Counted from the first letter of the stretch, positions 31,733-44,720 are shown. The stretch: 64,000 bases of DNA from Triparma columacea (GCA_030267965.1 BRYA01000204.1:62001-126000); one strand, 5' to 3'. Notes: generated by a model not told the origin, from the sequence alone. Program-made: numbers and translations.

Positions 31733-33604
31733 TCACCTCGATATCCATTCCTTATTGCCCTTCTCCACATCTTCCGACGCAGCCTCCTCCTTTTTCTCTC
31801 CCTCATCCTCGTAGTTGCCGAAGCACCAGTCGGAAGTTGCGAAAAGGAACCAGAGGAACACGGACAAGCAGGCCCCAAGCACGTTCACACCGAGGAGCAT
31901 CCCGTAGCTACCCTCTCCAATCGTCAATGGAGTGAAGTCAACGTTCAAATCGGGATACTTGAGAGTACCGTCGGCATTTTTGAGGGAGTAACGCACCATG
32001 TAAGCCACGCCTATGGCCGCGCCGGTGAGGAATGGAGCCAGGAATGCGAGGGGTTTGACCTCTCCTTTCTTCCAAGGAAAGAAAGCAAGGAGGACGACAG
32101 GTCCTGCTAATCCCATCACGACCGTACCGCTGATCGTTGTAGCACTCAATTCAGTTACGTTCATCAGCAAGGGCAGCGTACCAATTATAGCCATCGCGAC
32201 CATGGAAAAGCGTCCGACCTTAACGTGCAAGTCAGTAGCCTCGCTGAGTGGAACAGGAGCTCCAGTTTCCCAGAACCCAAAGAGTTCAGGCGCGCAAAGC
32301 TTGGCGGTGCTCGTGAAAGTCGAGTCGAGGGTTGAAATGGAGGAAGTGGCCATAACGAGGAAGAGGAGGTTAAATATGCCTTCAGAAATAGTTTTGGCAA
32401 CCTCAGCCGGCACGCCCCCCTTGACGCTGGAGAGGGAAGCTCCGTTGAGATCGCTTTCGGGACAGACGCCAGCCTCAACGCACTGCCCAAGCATAGACCC
32501 ATAAACACCAATGAAACTGAAGAGAACGATAAACGCGCCAGCAACGAGGCCTCCAGCAGTGAGAGCCCTGGCGTTGGTCTTGGGATTTGCGAGGAACGCC
32601 CTGTCGGTGAGGACAGGGTCGAAGAAAGGGTAAGACAGTGCGCCCTGAAGCGCCCCAGTGATAAGTAGGTCCATGCCTCCCGCGAGTGTGAGAGGGTTCC
32701 TGTCGTCTGAGGTGCCAGCGGGGTTGTAGTTCATGAAGGACGAGGATGTGTGGTTCTCCTCTAGGTAGCCTTTAAGGACGTCGTTCTCCGAGTGCTGGAC
32801 GCCCACGGAAATGAGAACAACCACGAGACCAAGGATAAACATCACGGCCTGCAACACGTCGCTGTACAGAGAGCTCTTCAGGCCCCCCATGAGGACATAC
32901 ACGAGCGGGATCGCGGTTGAGAGTATGTTGCTCCACCAGTACTCGGAGCTGTGCGACTCGGACGTAAAGAACGAAGAAACCACCAGGCTGTTGCTCCAGA
33001 CCTCATTGTACAGGCGGTAGAGGATGGCAAAGGCGAAAAATATCATGGATGCCGAACCGTAGTTGGATTGGATCGCAGCGGGGAGGGATTTGTACCCCAG
33101 CATTCTAAGCTTATAAATAACGGCGGCACATGAGACGAAGCTGACGTACCAGGCAGCGTAAGCGAACCCTCCCGCGACCCCATACTTCGCCCCTAGGACG
33201 GAGGCGTTCTGGACAGACTTGGCAAAGATCCAGGAGATCATTGTGGATGAGGCGAGGACGAGGAAAGACTTGTTCGTTTTGGAGTCGCTCTCGATCTCCC
33301 CCTTGAAGAACGTGAACCCCGTCGTGGCGATGGGTGCAGTGGAGGTGAGGAAGAAAAAATAACAGAAGAGTACGTGGTATAGAGGATTGGAGTCAGTGGC
33401 GATGACGATTATCTCGAGGACAATAAAGACCACGAGGGTCACATAGAATTGAGGCTGCTTCACGGCGCACTTGAGAGTTTGCATTGTGTCATCCATCCAT
33501 GATCCCGACTCGGGGTCAGGTGAAGTCTTGGAAATGGTTGCCTCTACATCCGACAAATCTGCTTGAGGGCTAGCGTTGACCGTCTTTAGCTCGGTGGAAG
33601 GCAT
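31733..33604 (-). CDS. sodium:solute symporter (SSS/SLC5) family transporter
   Basis: A single exon of 623 residues. The first 50 residues are polar and cytosolic. About thirteen hydrophobic segments follow; family-like segments include SVLGAKYGVAGGFAYAAWY, VLMGGLKSSLYSDVLQAVMF and the FFDPVLTDRAFL block, with a late TSSISTLDSTFTSTAKL motif. The last is the SSS signature helix that carries Na+ site residues. The overall length and LeuT-like layout fit SLC5. Some algal SSS members transport urea (DUR3) or other solutes; substrate cannot be told from sequence alone. The acidic C-terminal tail is cytosolic. Confidence 0.85.
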   Translation of the reverse strand: MPSTELKTVNASPQADLSDVEATISKTSPDPESGSWMDDTMQTLKCAVKQPQFYVTLVVFIVLEIIVIATDSNPLYHVLFCYFFFLTSTAPIATTGFTFFKGEIESDSKTNKSFLVLASSTMISWIFAKSVQNASVLGAKYGVAGGFAYAAWYVSFVSCAAVIYKLRMLGYKSLPAAIQSNYGSASMIFFAFAILYRLYNEVWSNSLVVSSFFTSESHSSEYWWSNILSTAIPLVYVLMGGLKSSLYSDVLQAVMFILGLVVVLISVGVQHSENDVLKGYLEENHTSSSFMNYNPAGTSDDRNPLTLAGGMDLLITGALQGALSYPFFDPVLTDRAFLANPKTNARALTAGGLVAGAFIVLFSFIGVYGSMLGQCVEAGVCPESDLNGASLSSVKGGVPAEVAKTISEGIFNLLFLVMATSSISTLDSTFTSTAKLCAPELFGFWETGAPVPLSEATDLHVKVGRFSMVAMAIIGTLPLLMNVTELSATTISGTVVMGLAGPVVLLAFFPWKKGEVKPLAFLAPFLTGAAIGVAYMVRYSLKNADGTLKYPDLNVDFTPLTIGEGSYGMLLGVNVLGACLSVFLWFLFATSDWCFGNYEDEGEKKEEAASEDVEKGNKEWISR

Positions 33605-34019
33605 CGTTTATCCTCGTTGCGGGTTGGATTTATGTCAAGAGTATAACTAGAAAAACGTGGATTTATTCACCCTTTCAATGTTCTAAATACGAACTGAACT
33701 TGGTCTGAGGTCAGCAGAGGAGGGGTTTGAAATAGAAAGGAAAGCGAACTGATTGACTGTTGTCTCATCGTCGCTTATCAAACACAGTTACTTGTGCAAC
33801 AAATTACGAGTATACACACACAATTGTCGCTATTATATTCCTCAAAAGATTGTTTTCTTACTCTTTGTCATCCTGAATAGGCACTGAACGGGTTCTAAAT
33901 TTTTTTATTTTTCTTCGATGCTTTTTCATTGCCCTTCTTACCCACCCTACGAACTTTTCATCAAAACGCCGCATTGTAAATTTACAGATCTTGCACAAAC
34001 ACCACATTCCAAGTTAACT
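33605..34019. other. divergent intergenic region (SSS symporter and SPT6)
   Basis: This 415-base spacer contains the 5' regions of two divergent genes. It is AT-rich from 33780 to 33990. No gene, repeat or distinct motif was identified. Confidence 0.5.
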
Positions 34020-37000
34020 ATGGCGGATTTGGGCTTCTCGAGTAGTGACTCGGAGCCAGATGAGCCTGAGGTCCCTGAGACGACTACAGAAGCGCCACCG
34101 ACCAAAAAGATTGACGTCAGGAGCTTTATTGATGACGCCGCAGAAGATTCTGAGGAGGGCTCCGACGGGGGGGAGGGTTTAGGAGAGGAGAACGAGGATT
34201 ATGTGAAGGTGCGTGTTATGATAGTTGTTACATGGAACGTATGAGGATATAGTTGATACATTATACGACATATTCGCTTTATTGATGAAATAAAACTAAA
34301 ACGACGATCCCGAACGATCCCGCTCCTCTCCGTCCCCACTCCTCCTGGCCATAATTTCACCTTCCCTCCACTGTGCCCCCCCCCCTCTCCCAACCCCCCC
34401 CCCCCTTCCCCCCCCTTCCCACAACGTAGGACGGTTTCGTTGTGGATGATGATGAAGGCAACGAGAAGGCCCAGAGGGGTGATCTATCTGACTCTGACGA
34501 TGATGATGAGGGCGACGACGACGACTTCGGCGGAAAAATCAGGAAGGGTATGAGCAGGCTTAGGAAGAGGGGTCACGACGAGATCTTGAATGAGGATGAC
34601 CTTGAGTTGGTGAGGGAGGCCACCGGGGAGGGCGAGGCAAAGAAGAAGGCCAAGGTTTTCGATAATGCTTCTCAGCTTCAGTCGGACCTCTTCGGCGCTG
34701 ACGAGGATTCGGAGGAGGAGAAGGAGAACGACGAGATCGTCGGCAAGAAGACGACGGCGCCCGAGACCGGTTATGAGTCTGATGAGTTCGCTGACTTCAT
34801 CGAGGATGACTTGGGAGACCAGAAGAGGCTACAGAGGAGGGGAAAACAGCAGGAGAATCTCGACTTCAACGAGGTAAATGACGCCGACATGGACGAGGCG
34901 AGGGACATATTTGGGGACGACTTTGACATCTTTGCGAGGGGAGAAGGGTACGAGGATGACGAGGATGAGGATGAGGATATCTTCGGAGATGACGAGGACA
35001 AGACTGAGGAGGATAAGATCGAAGCCGTCAACAGGATGCATAGGAGGAAGGAGGATAGAATGATGAAGCAGGCGGCGAGGAAGAGGGCTTACCTCAGGTC
35101 CGCCTTTGAGCCCAGCCAGCTCGTGGAGCACTTCATCACCGAGAAGGACGAGAAAACGAGAGAGATGGACGTACCAGAGCGCTTGCAGGATAGGCTTTCC
35201 GATAGGGGGGGGCTCGGAGACCAGGAGCTAGAGGAAATGAGCATGTTTATCCTTGGCAAGTGCACCAATATCAACGTGGCTCTCCGAAGCCTTGTGGCTG
35301 AATTGAATCCCGGCAGGATCCTTGAGTTCACGCCCATTCAAAACAATGCTGTGACCGCTAGCAGGGGCATCAACATGTGGACGGATGAGGCTCACGAAGC
35401 CCTTGGCGACAAGGTGGTGGAGCTGATCACCAAGACCATCAAATTGATAAGCTACGACAAGTGCGAGGTTCCTTTCATCAGGACATACTGTAAGGACGAG
35501 CTGGCTGGCTACGATGCCACTGCAAGCATTTGGGAGGCCAGGAAGTTCGATGTTGAGGAGGTCGTCGAGGACCTTCCTGATGACACCCTCTTCCTCCTCC
35601 CCGCCATTCAGAAGAAGGTAGAGAGGTGAGAAGGAGCACGAAGAGCACGAACGAGAAAATGGAGAATCGAAAGCACCAACTCAAGCCTTGGGTTGTCACC
35701 TCGCCCCTCCGCGCTCCTCGCTTCGCTCTTCACAGCCGCTTCAACTCGTATTGCGCGCCCCGCCCCACCGCCGCCACTCTTGGCGTCAGCAAAGCGGACC
35801 TCGTGGCCCACGTAGAGCACGAGCACCGCAGAGCCTCCGCTGAGGTCCTCCAGGTCGCCCTCGACAACCTGTGGGAAGTGATGGAGAACGACGAGGTTTG
35901 GGAAAAGATCCAGCAGAAGAAGCACAAGGTGATTGAATTTGTCACTAGCATGTTCGGCGCCCAGGTCAACGAAGATGAGAACTTACAGGACAAGGCAGAC
36001 GAGGCTATTCTGCTTCTCCCCGAAACTGAATCCGAATACGTGATGTCCAAGGATGAGGCCTTGAAGGCAAGGGAAGAGCTCAAGGCTCTGGGAGATAACC
36101 CTGAGACTCTTCACGCTACTGCCATGGCGGCCTTCGAGCAGGAACAGGCCGCTGCAGCGGCCGCTCAGGAGGAGGAAGCGGAGATGGGCACGGAGAAGGT
36201 GAGAAGGGGACAAAGGAGTAAATGTTGACAATTCTAAACGCTAACACAACCTTCTCCACGTCTCGCTTCTATTGCCGCCCCATCCTTCTTCGTCGCCCTC
36301 GCTTCGCTCTTCGCAGCCCCCCCCTCCCACCGCCCCCCTTGCGCCCACCCCTGAAGCCATCTCAGCCTGGCGAGACGCCAAAACGAGGGTCCAGAACTTG
36401 GACATCAAAGTCTACGATCTCTCTATGAAGGTGGACGGCTTCAGGGCCACTATTGCCAGTGCCGAGCAGGCTGCGAGTGGAAGTAAGTCCACTACCGACT
36501 TATCCGCGAACTGCAACGAGGTCCTGTACAACAAACACTTTTACAAGAACGAAGTAGAGATGTCCACTGACGACGTCTACTTCTCCGACATGCATGAGTA
36601 CCTGTCCATAATCAAGGAAGGAAACGCTCAACTCGCAGACTCGGGCGTTTCCACCGATTCCTCTGCTAGGATTTCCCGTCGCGTTGACAGGGACAAGTAC
36701 CGCTCCTTCGTCAAAAACAACTACCGCAGGGTTGCCTACTCTTTCATGCCAGCCCTGTACCGCGCAGGTTTCATGGTGGACTGGAGGCATAGCGAAACTT
36801 TTGACTACACGGTCCAGGTGGACCCCTCCGATGACGGCACCGAGAAGTCCTGGCTGCCGCCCACCCCCAAAAGCAAGGAGGGCGAGGAGCAAGGTCCCCT
36901 GGATTTCGCCGATCAAATGATTATGGACGGAGTCATCACCCTTACTGAAGATCTGGACGGCGAGGACGAGGAAGTCAACGAGGAAGTCAACGAGGGAGAG

Positions 37001-40000
37001 CAAGGTAAGAAGAGATGAGAAATGGGACAGCACAGCGATAGGGACTTTGGACGAGCTTAGTCAACCAACTAACTCGCCCCCCTGCCACTCCATCGCCCTC
37101 AATAGTCCTCAAGTCAGCCCGTTATGTCGCTGCTATGGAGATGGCCCACGAGCCCCGCCTGAAGGCCATCCTTAGGAGTATTTACATGGACCAGGCCCTC
37201 CTTTCCACCACACCTACCGCCAAGGGAAGGGCTGAGATCGACTACTTCCATGAGATGTACGGCCTTCACATGCTCAAGAACAAGCCTATCATCTGGCTCA
37301 TGAGGAAGGAGGAGCTCAATAAGGAAGACCGATGCCAGTTTTTGAGGCTGGTCAAGGCCGAGAGGGCAGGGCTCATCACTTCCACTATTAGACTGCCTGA
37401 CAAGTTCGACCCCGAAGTGGAAAAGGCACTTGCCATGGGCCTAGGTCAGGACGGAACCATCGGCGGCGAGAAGATCGTCGCCAAGGCCGACTTGTCCCCT
37501 TTCCTCGAAGCCATGAACAAAGGATTCCAGAACAAACACGATGAGGACGGGTCCTGGAACGAGCAGCGTCGCCTAGCGTGCAAACTGTGTCTGGAACATT
37601 TCTTGATCCCTAAATTCGAGAGGGAGTGCAGGAGGAAGATGACCGAAGTCGCCAACGAAGCTGGGGTGGACGAGGCCGCAGAGAATTTGAGAAAAATGGC
37701 CATGAAGGGTCCACTCACTCCCACTTGGAAACTCAAGGCCGACCCCATGGAAGCTCGCATCCAGCCACCCGGCATAGCAGTTGTAGGAGTCTGCATCGCG
37801 AACGATAAGAAAGAGGCGAGCTACTTGGTCGCCATGAAGGAGAGCGGCGACGTCGTGGACTACAGGGCCATCGCGAGCGGCGAGAGGATGACTGCTATTG
37901 ACGTCACCAACGAGCTGACAAAGTTCTTCATCATTCACAAGCCAACGTTGGTCGTCATCGGAACTGGCGGGGGTATGCAGTCCAAGTTCAGTTTCAATAA
38001 CCTTCAGACCATCATCACCCAGGCCCAGCTCAAGTTCAACCAGAGGAAGGAAAATAGGGGCGACGACGATGACGATGACGAGGAGGACGCTTACATGATG
38101 GCCTTAGACGACTACGACGACTACGAAGGGAACTGGGAATGTGAGGTCAGCCTGCTTGATGATAGTATCGCCCAGCTGTACGCCCGTTCTCCGAGGTCTG
38201 CCAAGGAGTTCCCCGAGATGTCCACCAACCAGCGCGCTGCCATTAGTATCGCGAGAATTGCCCGCAATCCCCTTGCAGAGATTTGCAGCGCTTGGAGTGT
38301 CATCTCCGAAAAGGGAGTCCACGGCATTGAGTTCTTTTACCTCAACATTCACCCCCTTCAGAACTTGCTTCCCAAGATGGATCTTCTCAAGGCCTACGAG
38401 AGAGTTCTTGTCGACTGCGTGAGCACCGTCGGCGTGGAGGTCAATGAACTCGTGAGGGACAAGTCATTGTCGGGTATGCTCCAGTTCGTCCCCGGCTTCG
38501 GGCCGAGGAAGGCCCAGATGTTCCTCCAGAACATGAAGTCGATCGGGAACAGCCTCAAGAACCGCCAAGACATTATCGCCGCCGGCACTCTGGGGATCCA
38601 GGAGGTTGTCTTCAAGAACGCTGTGGGCTTCTTAAGGGTCGGAACTCGTGAGGATGCCGACGAGGACCTCACCAACAATGGCATAGTCCTCCTTGACATT
38701 ACCCGCATCCATCCCGAGGCCTACCTGAAGAATGACTTTGCCCTCAAGGTCGTGAAGGACTCTCTCTCCGATGACCCCGACGCGGCAAACATGGAGGACA
38801 ACGAGCTCGTGGCGGCTGTCATGGATAACAGCGCTGAGAAAATCAAGGACCACTTCACCACAGTGTTGGCGCAGCACGGTAACTATATCATAGCGAGGCC
38901 CGAGGACAACACGAGGGAATTCCAGGCCGAAAAGTACGACCCTTTTGATATGGTCGACGAGGAGGACCCCCTGATGGAGGAAACCTTGGACGACCTTTTG
39001 GAGGAGTTGGACCTTGCCGCCTACAACAACATGCTCCGAACTGACCACGGGGAGCGGAGGTGCTGCCTGGAGCTCATCAAGAGGGAACTCAGGTTCCCCT
39101 TCAAGGATCCGAGGGAGCCCACCAAGCGCCTTGAGAGCAAGCCTACTGATCCCGCACTTTGTGTCGAGCTTTTCCAGAAGCTCACGGGGGAGAGCCATGC
39201 CACGCTTAGGCCTGGCATGGTCGTGGTCGGAGAGTGCATGACTCCCGGTGCGTTCGGTTGCAGGGTCGTGCTGGACAACGGGCTTGGGGCCAACGTCCGC
39301 AAGGAGAACGTGAAGTCGAACGTGATGGTCGAGAACATCAACGATTATTTGAAGAGGGGACAGATCATCACCGCTGTGGTGAAGGAAGTGCGCTACGAGC
39401 ACATGAGCGTAGAAATCAGCTTACTTGATGAGGACCTCAAGTTGCCCACACACGAGTGGCCCAGGCCCGAGGCTATGCCCCCTTTTGATCACTTCTTTGA
39501 CCAGAAGGCTGCCGCGGATGAACTTGCCAAGCAGGCCAAGGCTACCGCCAATACCGTAGCCGCTAACCAGGTCAACATCGTCACCCCTACTTCTGCTTCG
39601 GGAGACTCTGGAACGAAAACGATGCGCCGCCAGGTTGCCAAGCGGGCCTGCACCCACCCCTGCTTCAGGAATGCGTCTTGGAAGGAGATCAAGAAAGAGC
39701 TCGAGGAGCTCGGGAATGGTGCTGTTGGGATGGGTCTTATTCACCCGAGCAGCTCTCATGCAGACAAGCTTACCCTCACCGTGTGCTTCAAGAAGAACCT
39801 CTTCAAGAACTTTGAAATTGAAGAATTCGACAAGCCGACGGACACGAGCATCGGGACAAGGCTGATTTTGAAGAACGAGGAGTTTGGAGATATCGACGAA
39901 ATCCTAGCCAACTTCGTCGACCCAGTCGTATCGTACTTTAACGACGCCCTCGACCACAGGAAGTGCATGGAGGTCGATGACATGGACAAAGTAGATCAAG

Positions 40001-40767
40001 TCCTGCGAAACGAAAAGGCCAAGGCACCGACTGGAATTCCCTACCGTCTCGGTACGGACCACTCCTCGGCAGGTTACTTCGAGCTCCACTTCCTCCCCAA
40101 CGCCAACATAAAGATGGAGTGGGTGGCCATCACCCACAACGGGTACATATACCGAGAGAGACCCTTCAAGTCCCTGGACCAAATGTTTGACCACTTCAAG
40201 AGGAACGCTATGGTCAAACCTAAGTCACCAAAGCCGCCCGCCCCAGTTGCCGCCCCAGTGGCAGCTCCGGCTGCGGTCACTGCCACTGCAGGAAGTTCCA
40301 GGGTTTCCAGGTGGAACGTGAAACCTGCTGCGCCGAGTGTGCCCCCTCCAGCAATGCCTGTCGGCGCCCCTCCTGTGCAGGCTTACGGCCAGGCACCACC
40401 AGACTACAGCCAGCCCCCCCCCGGCTACGGTCAGCCCCCTCCAAGCTACGGCCAGCCCCCCCCGGGCTACGGCCAGCCCCCCCCGGACTACAGCCAGCCC
40501 CCCCCCGGCTACAGCCAGCCCCCTCCAGACTACAGCCAGCCCCCTCCCGGCTACGCCCAACCGCCCCCCCAGCAGTACCAGCAGCCGCCTCCATCAATGT
40601 ACAACCAGCCCCCACCTGGATATGGACAACCTCCTCCCCAGCAATACCAGCAACCACCCCCCGCACCTCGAGGCTTCCGAGACGGCGGTGTGCAGGGAGG
40701 TGCCCCGAAGGGAAGAGGAAGGGGATCGACTCTGCCGGCCTGGATGACGCAGGGCCAGAATCAGTGA
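34020..40767 (+). CDS. SPT6: transcription elongation factor SPT6 with PPxY-rich C-terminal tail
   Basis: Five exons (34020-34208, 34430-35625, 35736-36198, 36317-37004, 37106-40767) join in frame to 2065 residues. A long acidic N-terminus (FVVDDDEGNEKAQRGD...) corresponds to the Spn1/nucleosome-binding region. A helical core, a YqgF-like fold, a helix-hairpin-helix segment (MLQFVPGFGPRKAQMFLQNM), a death-like region, an S1 domain (LRPGMVVVGECMTPGAFGC...) and tandem SH2 domains (from THPCFRNASWKE and from GYFELHFLPNANIKMEWV) follow. SPT6 is a histone chaperone travelling with RNA polymerase II. The tail is described as a separate repeat feature. Two introns contain TCGCTTCGCTC. Confidence 0.95.
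40385..40667 (+). repeat. coding 21-bp repeat array: PPPxYxQ heptads in the SPT6 tail
   Basis: The SPT6 C-terminus contains a run of heptads of the form P-P-P-x-Y-x-Q with x = G, D, S or A. I count nine PPxY motifs plus PPQQY and PPSMY variants. The DNA repeats with a 21-base period with synonymous variation. PPxY is the ligand of group I WW domains. The array ends just before an RGF/RG-rich terminus. Confidence 0.85.
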
Positions 40768-40934
40768 GTCGGAAGAGAGCCAACGTAAATAAGAAGCAAA
40801 GTAGCTTTCATTCGAAAATGTGATTTTTTAAAGCGTATTTTGGTACTCGGCAAATCCGCGCGCGGGGACGGCACGGCGCGGTATTGACCTACTATACCTT
40901 ATATCGCGAACAAATACTTAACGTGCGCAACAAC

Positions 40935-42537
40935 TTAGGCCTGGGCCCCGATGTGCATGGCAACTCCGCCCATGCTTGGGACAGAGAAGCTGGCCATACC
41001 ATCGCTGCTAACCTCAACGGTGTCACAGCTGGAGGTATCGTCGGACTGCATAACGTTGCAGTAAGTTCCGGCGGGAAGGGAAGTCTGGAAACTGTCGGAC
41101 CAGTCTCCCCCACTCCTGTTGATGGCGACGAAGGCAGCGTCACCGCGAGAGAAGGCGATACCATTCCCATCACTCGACACCTGCCAGTCGTTGACAGAGG
41201 CCTTTCCGTTCTCGGCCTTGACGGCCTCCTTCCTCCAGTTGACGAGGTTGGCAATCTCAGTCCAGCGGTGCTCGCAAACCCAGCTCGATCCGTCTCCACA
41301 AGAGTTGGCGTTGGCGCTGACCCCTGGGGGTCCAGCATCGTGGTCGGTGAAGTAGTAGCTAGACATGACCTTGGGGTATCCGTAGGGGTGGGCAACCATG
41401 AACATGTTCATGAGCTTGTAAACGTCCCCGTCCTTGTAGGTGAGGGGGGCGTTGCCACGCTGGGTGTCGTGGTTGTCAGTAAAGATGACGGAGATGTCAG
41501 AGCTCTCGAGTCCCCAAGACTCCCCAACAGTGTTCAGGTACTGCATCTTGCCCTGGTCGACCACGTTGGGGGCAACCTCCTGGGCCCAGTCGAATTCGGT
41601 TATGGAGCAATAGTCCTCATACATCCCAGGCTTGACGGCCTCGTTGCCCCCCTCGATGACCTCTCCAAAAACGAAGGCGTCGCTAGGCAGCTGTTTGAGG
41701 TAGCCATTCATCTGGCTCGCCTCCTGGTGCTTGGCTGCGTCTATTCTAAAGCCAGTGACCCCCATGTCGTAGAGGTCGTTGAGGTACTGTGCAATGCGGT
41801 TCTGGACCTTGGAGGAGGAGGTGTCCAGGTCGGGGAGCCCAACAAGGTCACACTCCTGCACGTTCTTTTGGTCGGTGTAGTCGGTAACGGCGCAGTTGAC
41901 GTCAAGAGAAGTGGTATGGTGGAAGTCGTTCTGCTCGTAGTCAGGGAAGTTGCGGTTTGAGTAGCTGGTGCCTCCGACTCCGGTCCCAGACGAACCGGCA
42001 GCCATATGATTGACAACGGCGTCGGCAACAATTGAAACGCCAACGGCAGCACACCTGTCAACCATGTCCTGGAAGGAGGTCATGTCCCCAGAGCGGGAGG
42101 TGATGTTGTAGGTAACGGGCTGTGTGGGGTGGGGCGGGAGTAAGGAATAAGGAGTTAGAAAGCCAAGTACGTTTGTACTCCATAGTAGCACCCCAAGGCA
42201 TGCTTTTTGAACAACTGCACTTGCTCCTCCTCCTCACCTGATAGCGAGTCCACCACTGATCTCCCTGAATGTGCTCGTTTGGAGGAGAAATCTGTACAGC
42301 ATCGAAGCCCTTGGGCCCAAGCCAGTTCTCACATTCATCCGCAACGTCAGAGTGGGACCACTGCAAAAATTGTGTGAAGAAGTTAGTACATCGGACAATA
42401 AGAGGGGGAGAGCGAAATTCACCCTGCAAGGACTAGTAAGGTCCACAACTCACCTCAAACAGGTGCACGAAGACACCAGTGGTATCAATCTCTGCGGCCG
42501 TGGCCAAAGAAAGGAGAGCGGGGATGAGAAGCTTCAT
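40935..42537 (-). CDS. secreted alpha-amylase (GH13, animal-like)
   Basis: Three exons (42454-42537, 42238-42360, 40935-42119) join in frame to 463 residues. MKLLIPALLSLATAAE is a signal peptide. Catalytic regions are present in order: region I VADAVVNH, region II GFRIDAAKH with the nucleophile Asp, region III FGEVIEGG with the acid/base Glu, and region IV FTDNHDTQR. The N-terminal segment ([37 protein letters not shown]) is typical of animal/actinobacterial chloride-dependent amylases. It hydrolyses alpha-1,4-glucans. Starch is absent from stramenopiles, so extracellular or vacuolar digestion of foreign glucan is likely (inference). Confidence 0.93.
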
Positions 42538-42657
42538 CTCTTAATTTTGGTGGATTTCCTTGGTGGATTTCCTTGGCTGCATCTGATCCTTGGAGCTGCT
42601 GGCCCTTCCAGAAGCTTTCAGCTTTCATTGATCCAACTCCACTTCTTCACAACTTCC

Positions 42658-44545
42658 ATGTCCATGTCTCCATTGAAGACGACGAAGAAGCTGAACCCGT
42701 CCATTAACTTGGACAACTTCACCGAGGGAGGCCCTAATGTGGAGGATGCCAAAGAGATAGGGTCTCCGCGCTCACTGCTTGTGGCAAGAAGGCTTGGTTA
42801 TGAGATTCACGAGGTGGGTGCTTTGGTGGATTTTGTTCTACCTCGTTGGGTTTTCGCGATGTTTCTCGGAAATCTTTGTGACATGCTCTTCTTTCCACCG
42901 TCCCTGACCCTTCCCGTCTCCCCCTTCTCTCCCTCCTTCCACAAAGTTGTACCCAATCGATCCCCGGAAACTTATTGTCAAGGGTTTTGACAACAAGGAT
43001 ACTCTCAAGATCAAGTTCGACGCATTTGAGGACAAAAGGGCGCTCAAAATTCAGCAGTGCAGGGAAGAGTACGAGGTGTGCAAGGTAAGAAGCCATTCCC
43101 CAGGTTAACAGCCCTCAACTGTCGGGGTGCTAAGGGCACCTTGCAATTTTTTTGGGCTAACCCCCCCCCCCCCCCCACTCCTCCCCCCCCCCCTGCAGGA
43201 GTTCACCAAGCACGCCACCCTGGCCGACTACAAGAAGACCAAGATTAAAATGCACTGGTGCCCCGACTCTGGGGATCCTTCGGGGAGGAAGAAGAAGACC
43301 ATTGAGGTGAAGAAATCAGGGCCTAAATCCGATCCAACTGCCATCAGGATGATGGCCGAGGCGGCGGCCTCTCAGAAGTCCGACATGATGGCTGCGGAGA
43401 TGCTCAAGATGGAAGCCATCAAGAGGAGGCAGAAGAGGGAGATTGACCGGGTGATTCAGAGCGAGGCCACCATGGCCGAGCTCCAGGCCAAGCTTATCAA
43501 GACCGAGCGCATTGGTATCGAGCAGAAGAAATTCACAGACAGGATCAAGGCGGAGACGAAGAAGAAGCAGATCAAGGCGAAGCAGAACCAGGACCTGCTC
43601 AACAAGGCCAAGCTGGACGAGGAGATCCAGGCAAGGAACCAGGCGGCTGCCAAGGAGATGGCGGTCGAGAGGAGGCGCGCCGAGCGAGAGAGAATCGAAG
43701 AAATTGCGAGGAAGAAGAGGGCGAGGAAAATTGAGATTGAGACTGCCGAGAAGTTGGCCGCAGAGCAGGCAAGGACCAAGGCCAAGTTCGACAAGATGGA
43801 GAGGGACTCCCAGATCAAGAGGCAGCAGATGGAGGAGAAGAACAAGAGGATTCAGGCGGCATTCGAGGAACGCAAGCGCATCAAGGCGATCGAGATTAGG
43901 GAGCAGAGGGCCAAGGCGGAGCTCCGCATCGAGAGGGCGAAAAAGCTTGAGAAGGACAAGCAAGTCAACAAGAAGATTGTTTTCGACAAGAAGGTGGAGG
44001 ACCACATAATCATGAAGAAGCAAAAGGTCGAAGAGAGGAGGGAGGAGGTCGAGAGGGCAGCGAAGGCACTGGCAGACAAGCACAGGCGCCAGAAGGACGC
44101 GTACAAGGACGCAATGAGGAAAAATGAGGATTTCAGGGCGGCAACTATCAAGCACGCCGAAGATCGCGACGGATACTACGAGGAGGTGCAAAAGATCGTG
44201 AGGAGAAAACATGCAATTCTGGCGACCCACAATGGCCTTCGACAGAAGGAGGTGTGGGACAACGTGAAGCGCATCAACCATATCCACGACGCCATCCAGC
44301 AGCAGCGCCAGGCTGCGGCAGATGCGGACGATGACAGGACCGACACCATCAGGCAGGCCAAATTAGATCTCATCGAGGAGAGGAAGAGCGTTGCCCACGA
44401 TGCCAACATGAGGAAGTGGAGAGTTAATGAATGCATGGAGAAAATGCGAATTGCGAACAAATTCACCAATCTCGAGAGGGAGCTCGACAAGGCAATGAAC
44501 CCCGGGAAGAAGACTTTCACCGTGGACGAGGCACCGGAGGATTGA
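42658..44545 (+). CDS. long coiled-coil protein, possibly cytoskeletal or flagellar
   Basis: Three exons (42658-42813, 42947-43084, 43199-44545) join in frame to 546 residues. The first about 150 residues are globular (RSLLVARRLGYEIHE then LYPIDPRKLIVKGFDNKDTL). From about residue 150 to the end it is an almost continuous charged helix rich in Lys, Arg, Glu and Ala, predicted coiled coil. There is no signal peptide, membrane segment or catalytic motif. Similar proteins of this type often belong to axonemal or basal body structures, but I cannot assign orthology. The second intron ends in a long C-run directly before TGCAG. Confidence 0.75.
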
Positions 44546-44720
44546 TGTTAATGAGTTACATTAAGGAGAAGCGCGGGTCGTCATTGGTGGTGGTAGAATT
44601 GTTTGGGAGAGTGAAACCTGTTTAATAAAGTGCAAACTATTGCACGACAAATTAATGGTTCTGTTTTCTGTTGTAACGTCTGTCGTTCATATCTCATCAA
44701 CCTCTCCCCCGCTTCCGCTC

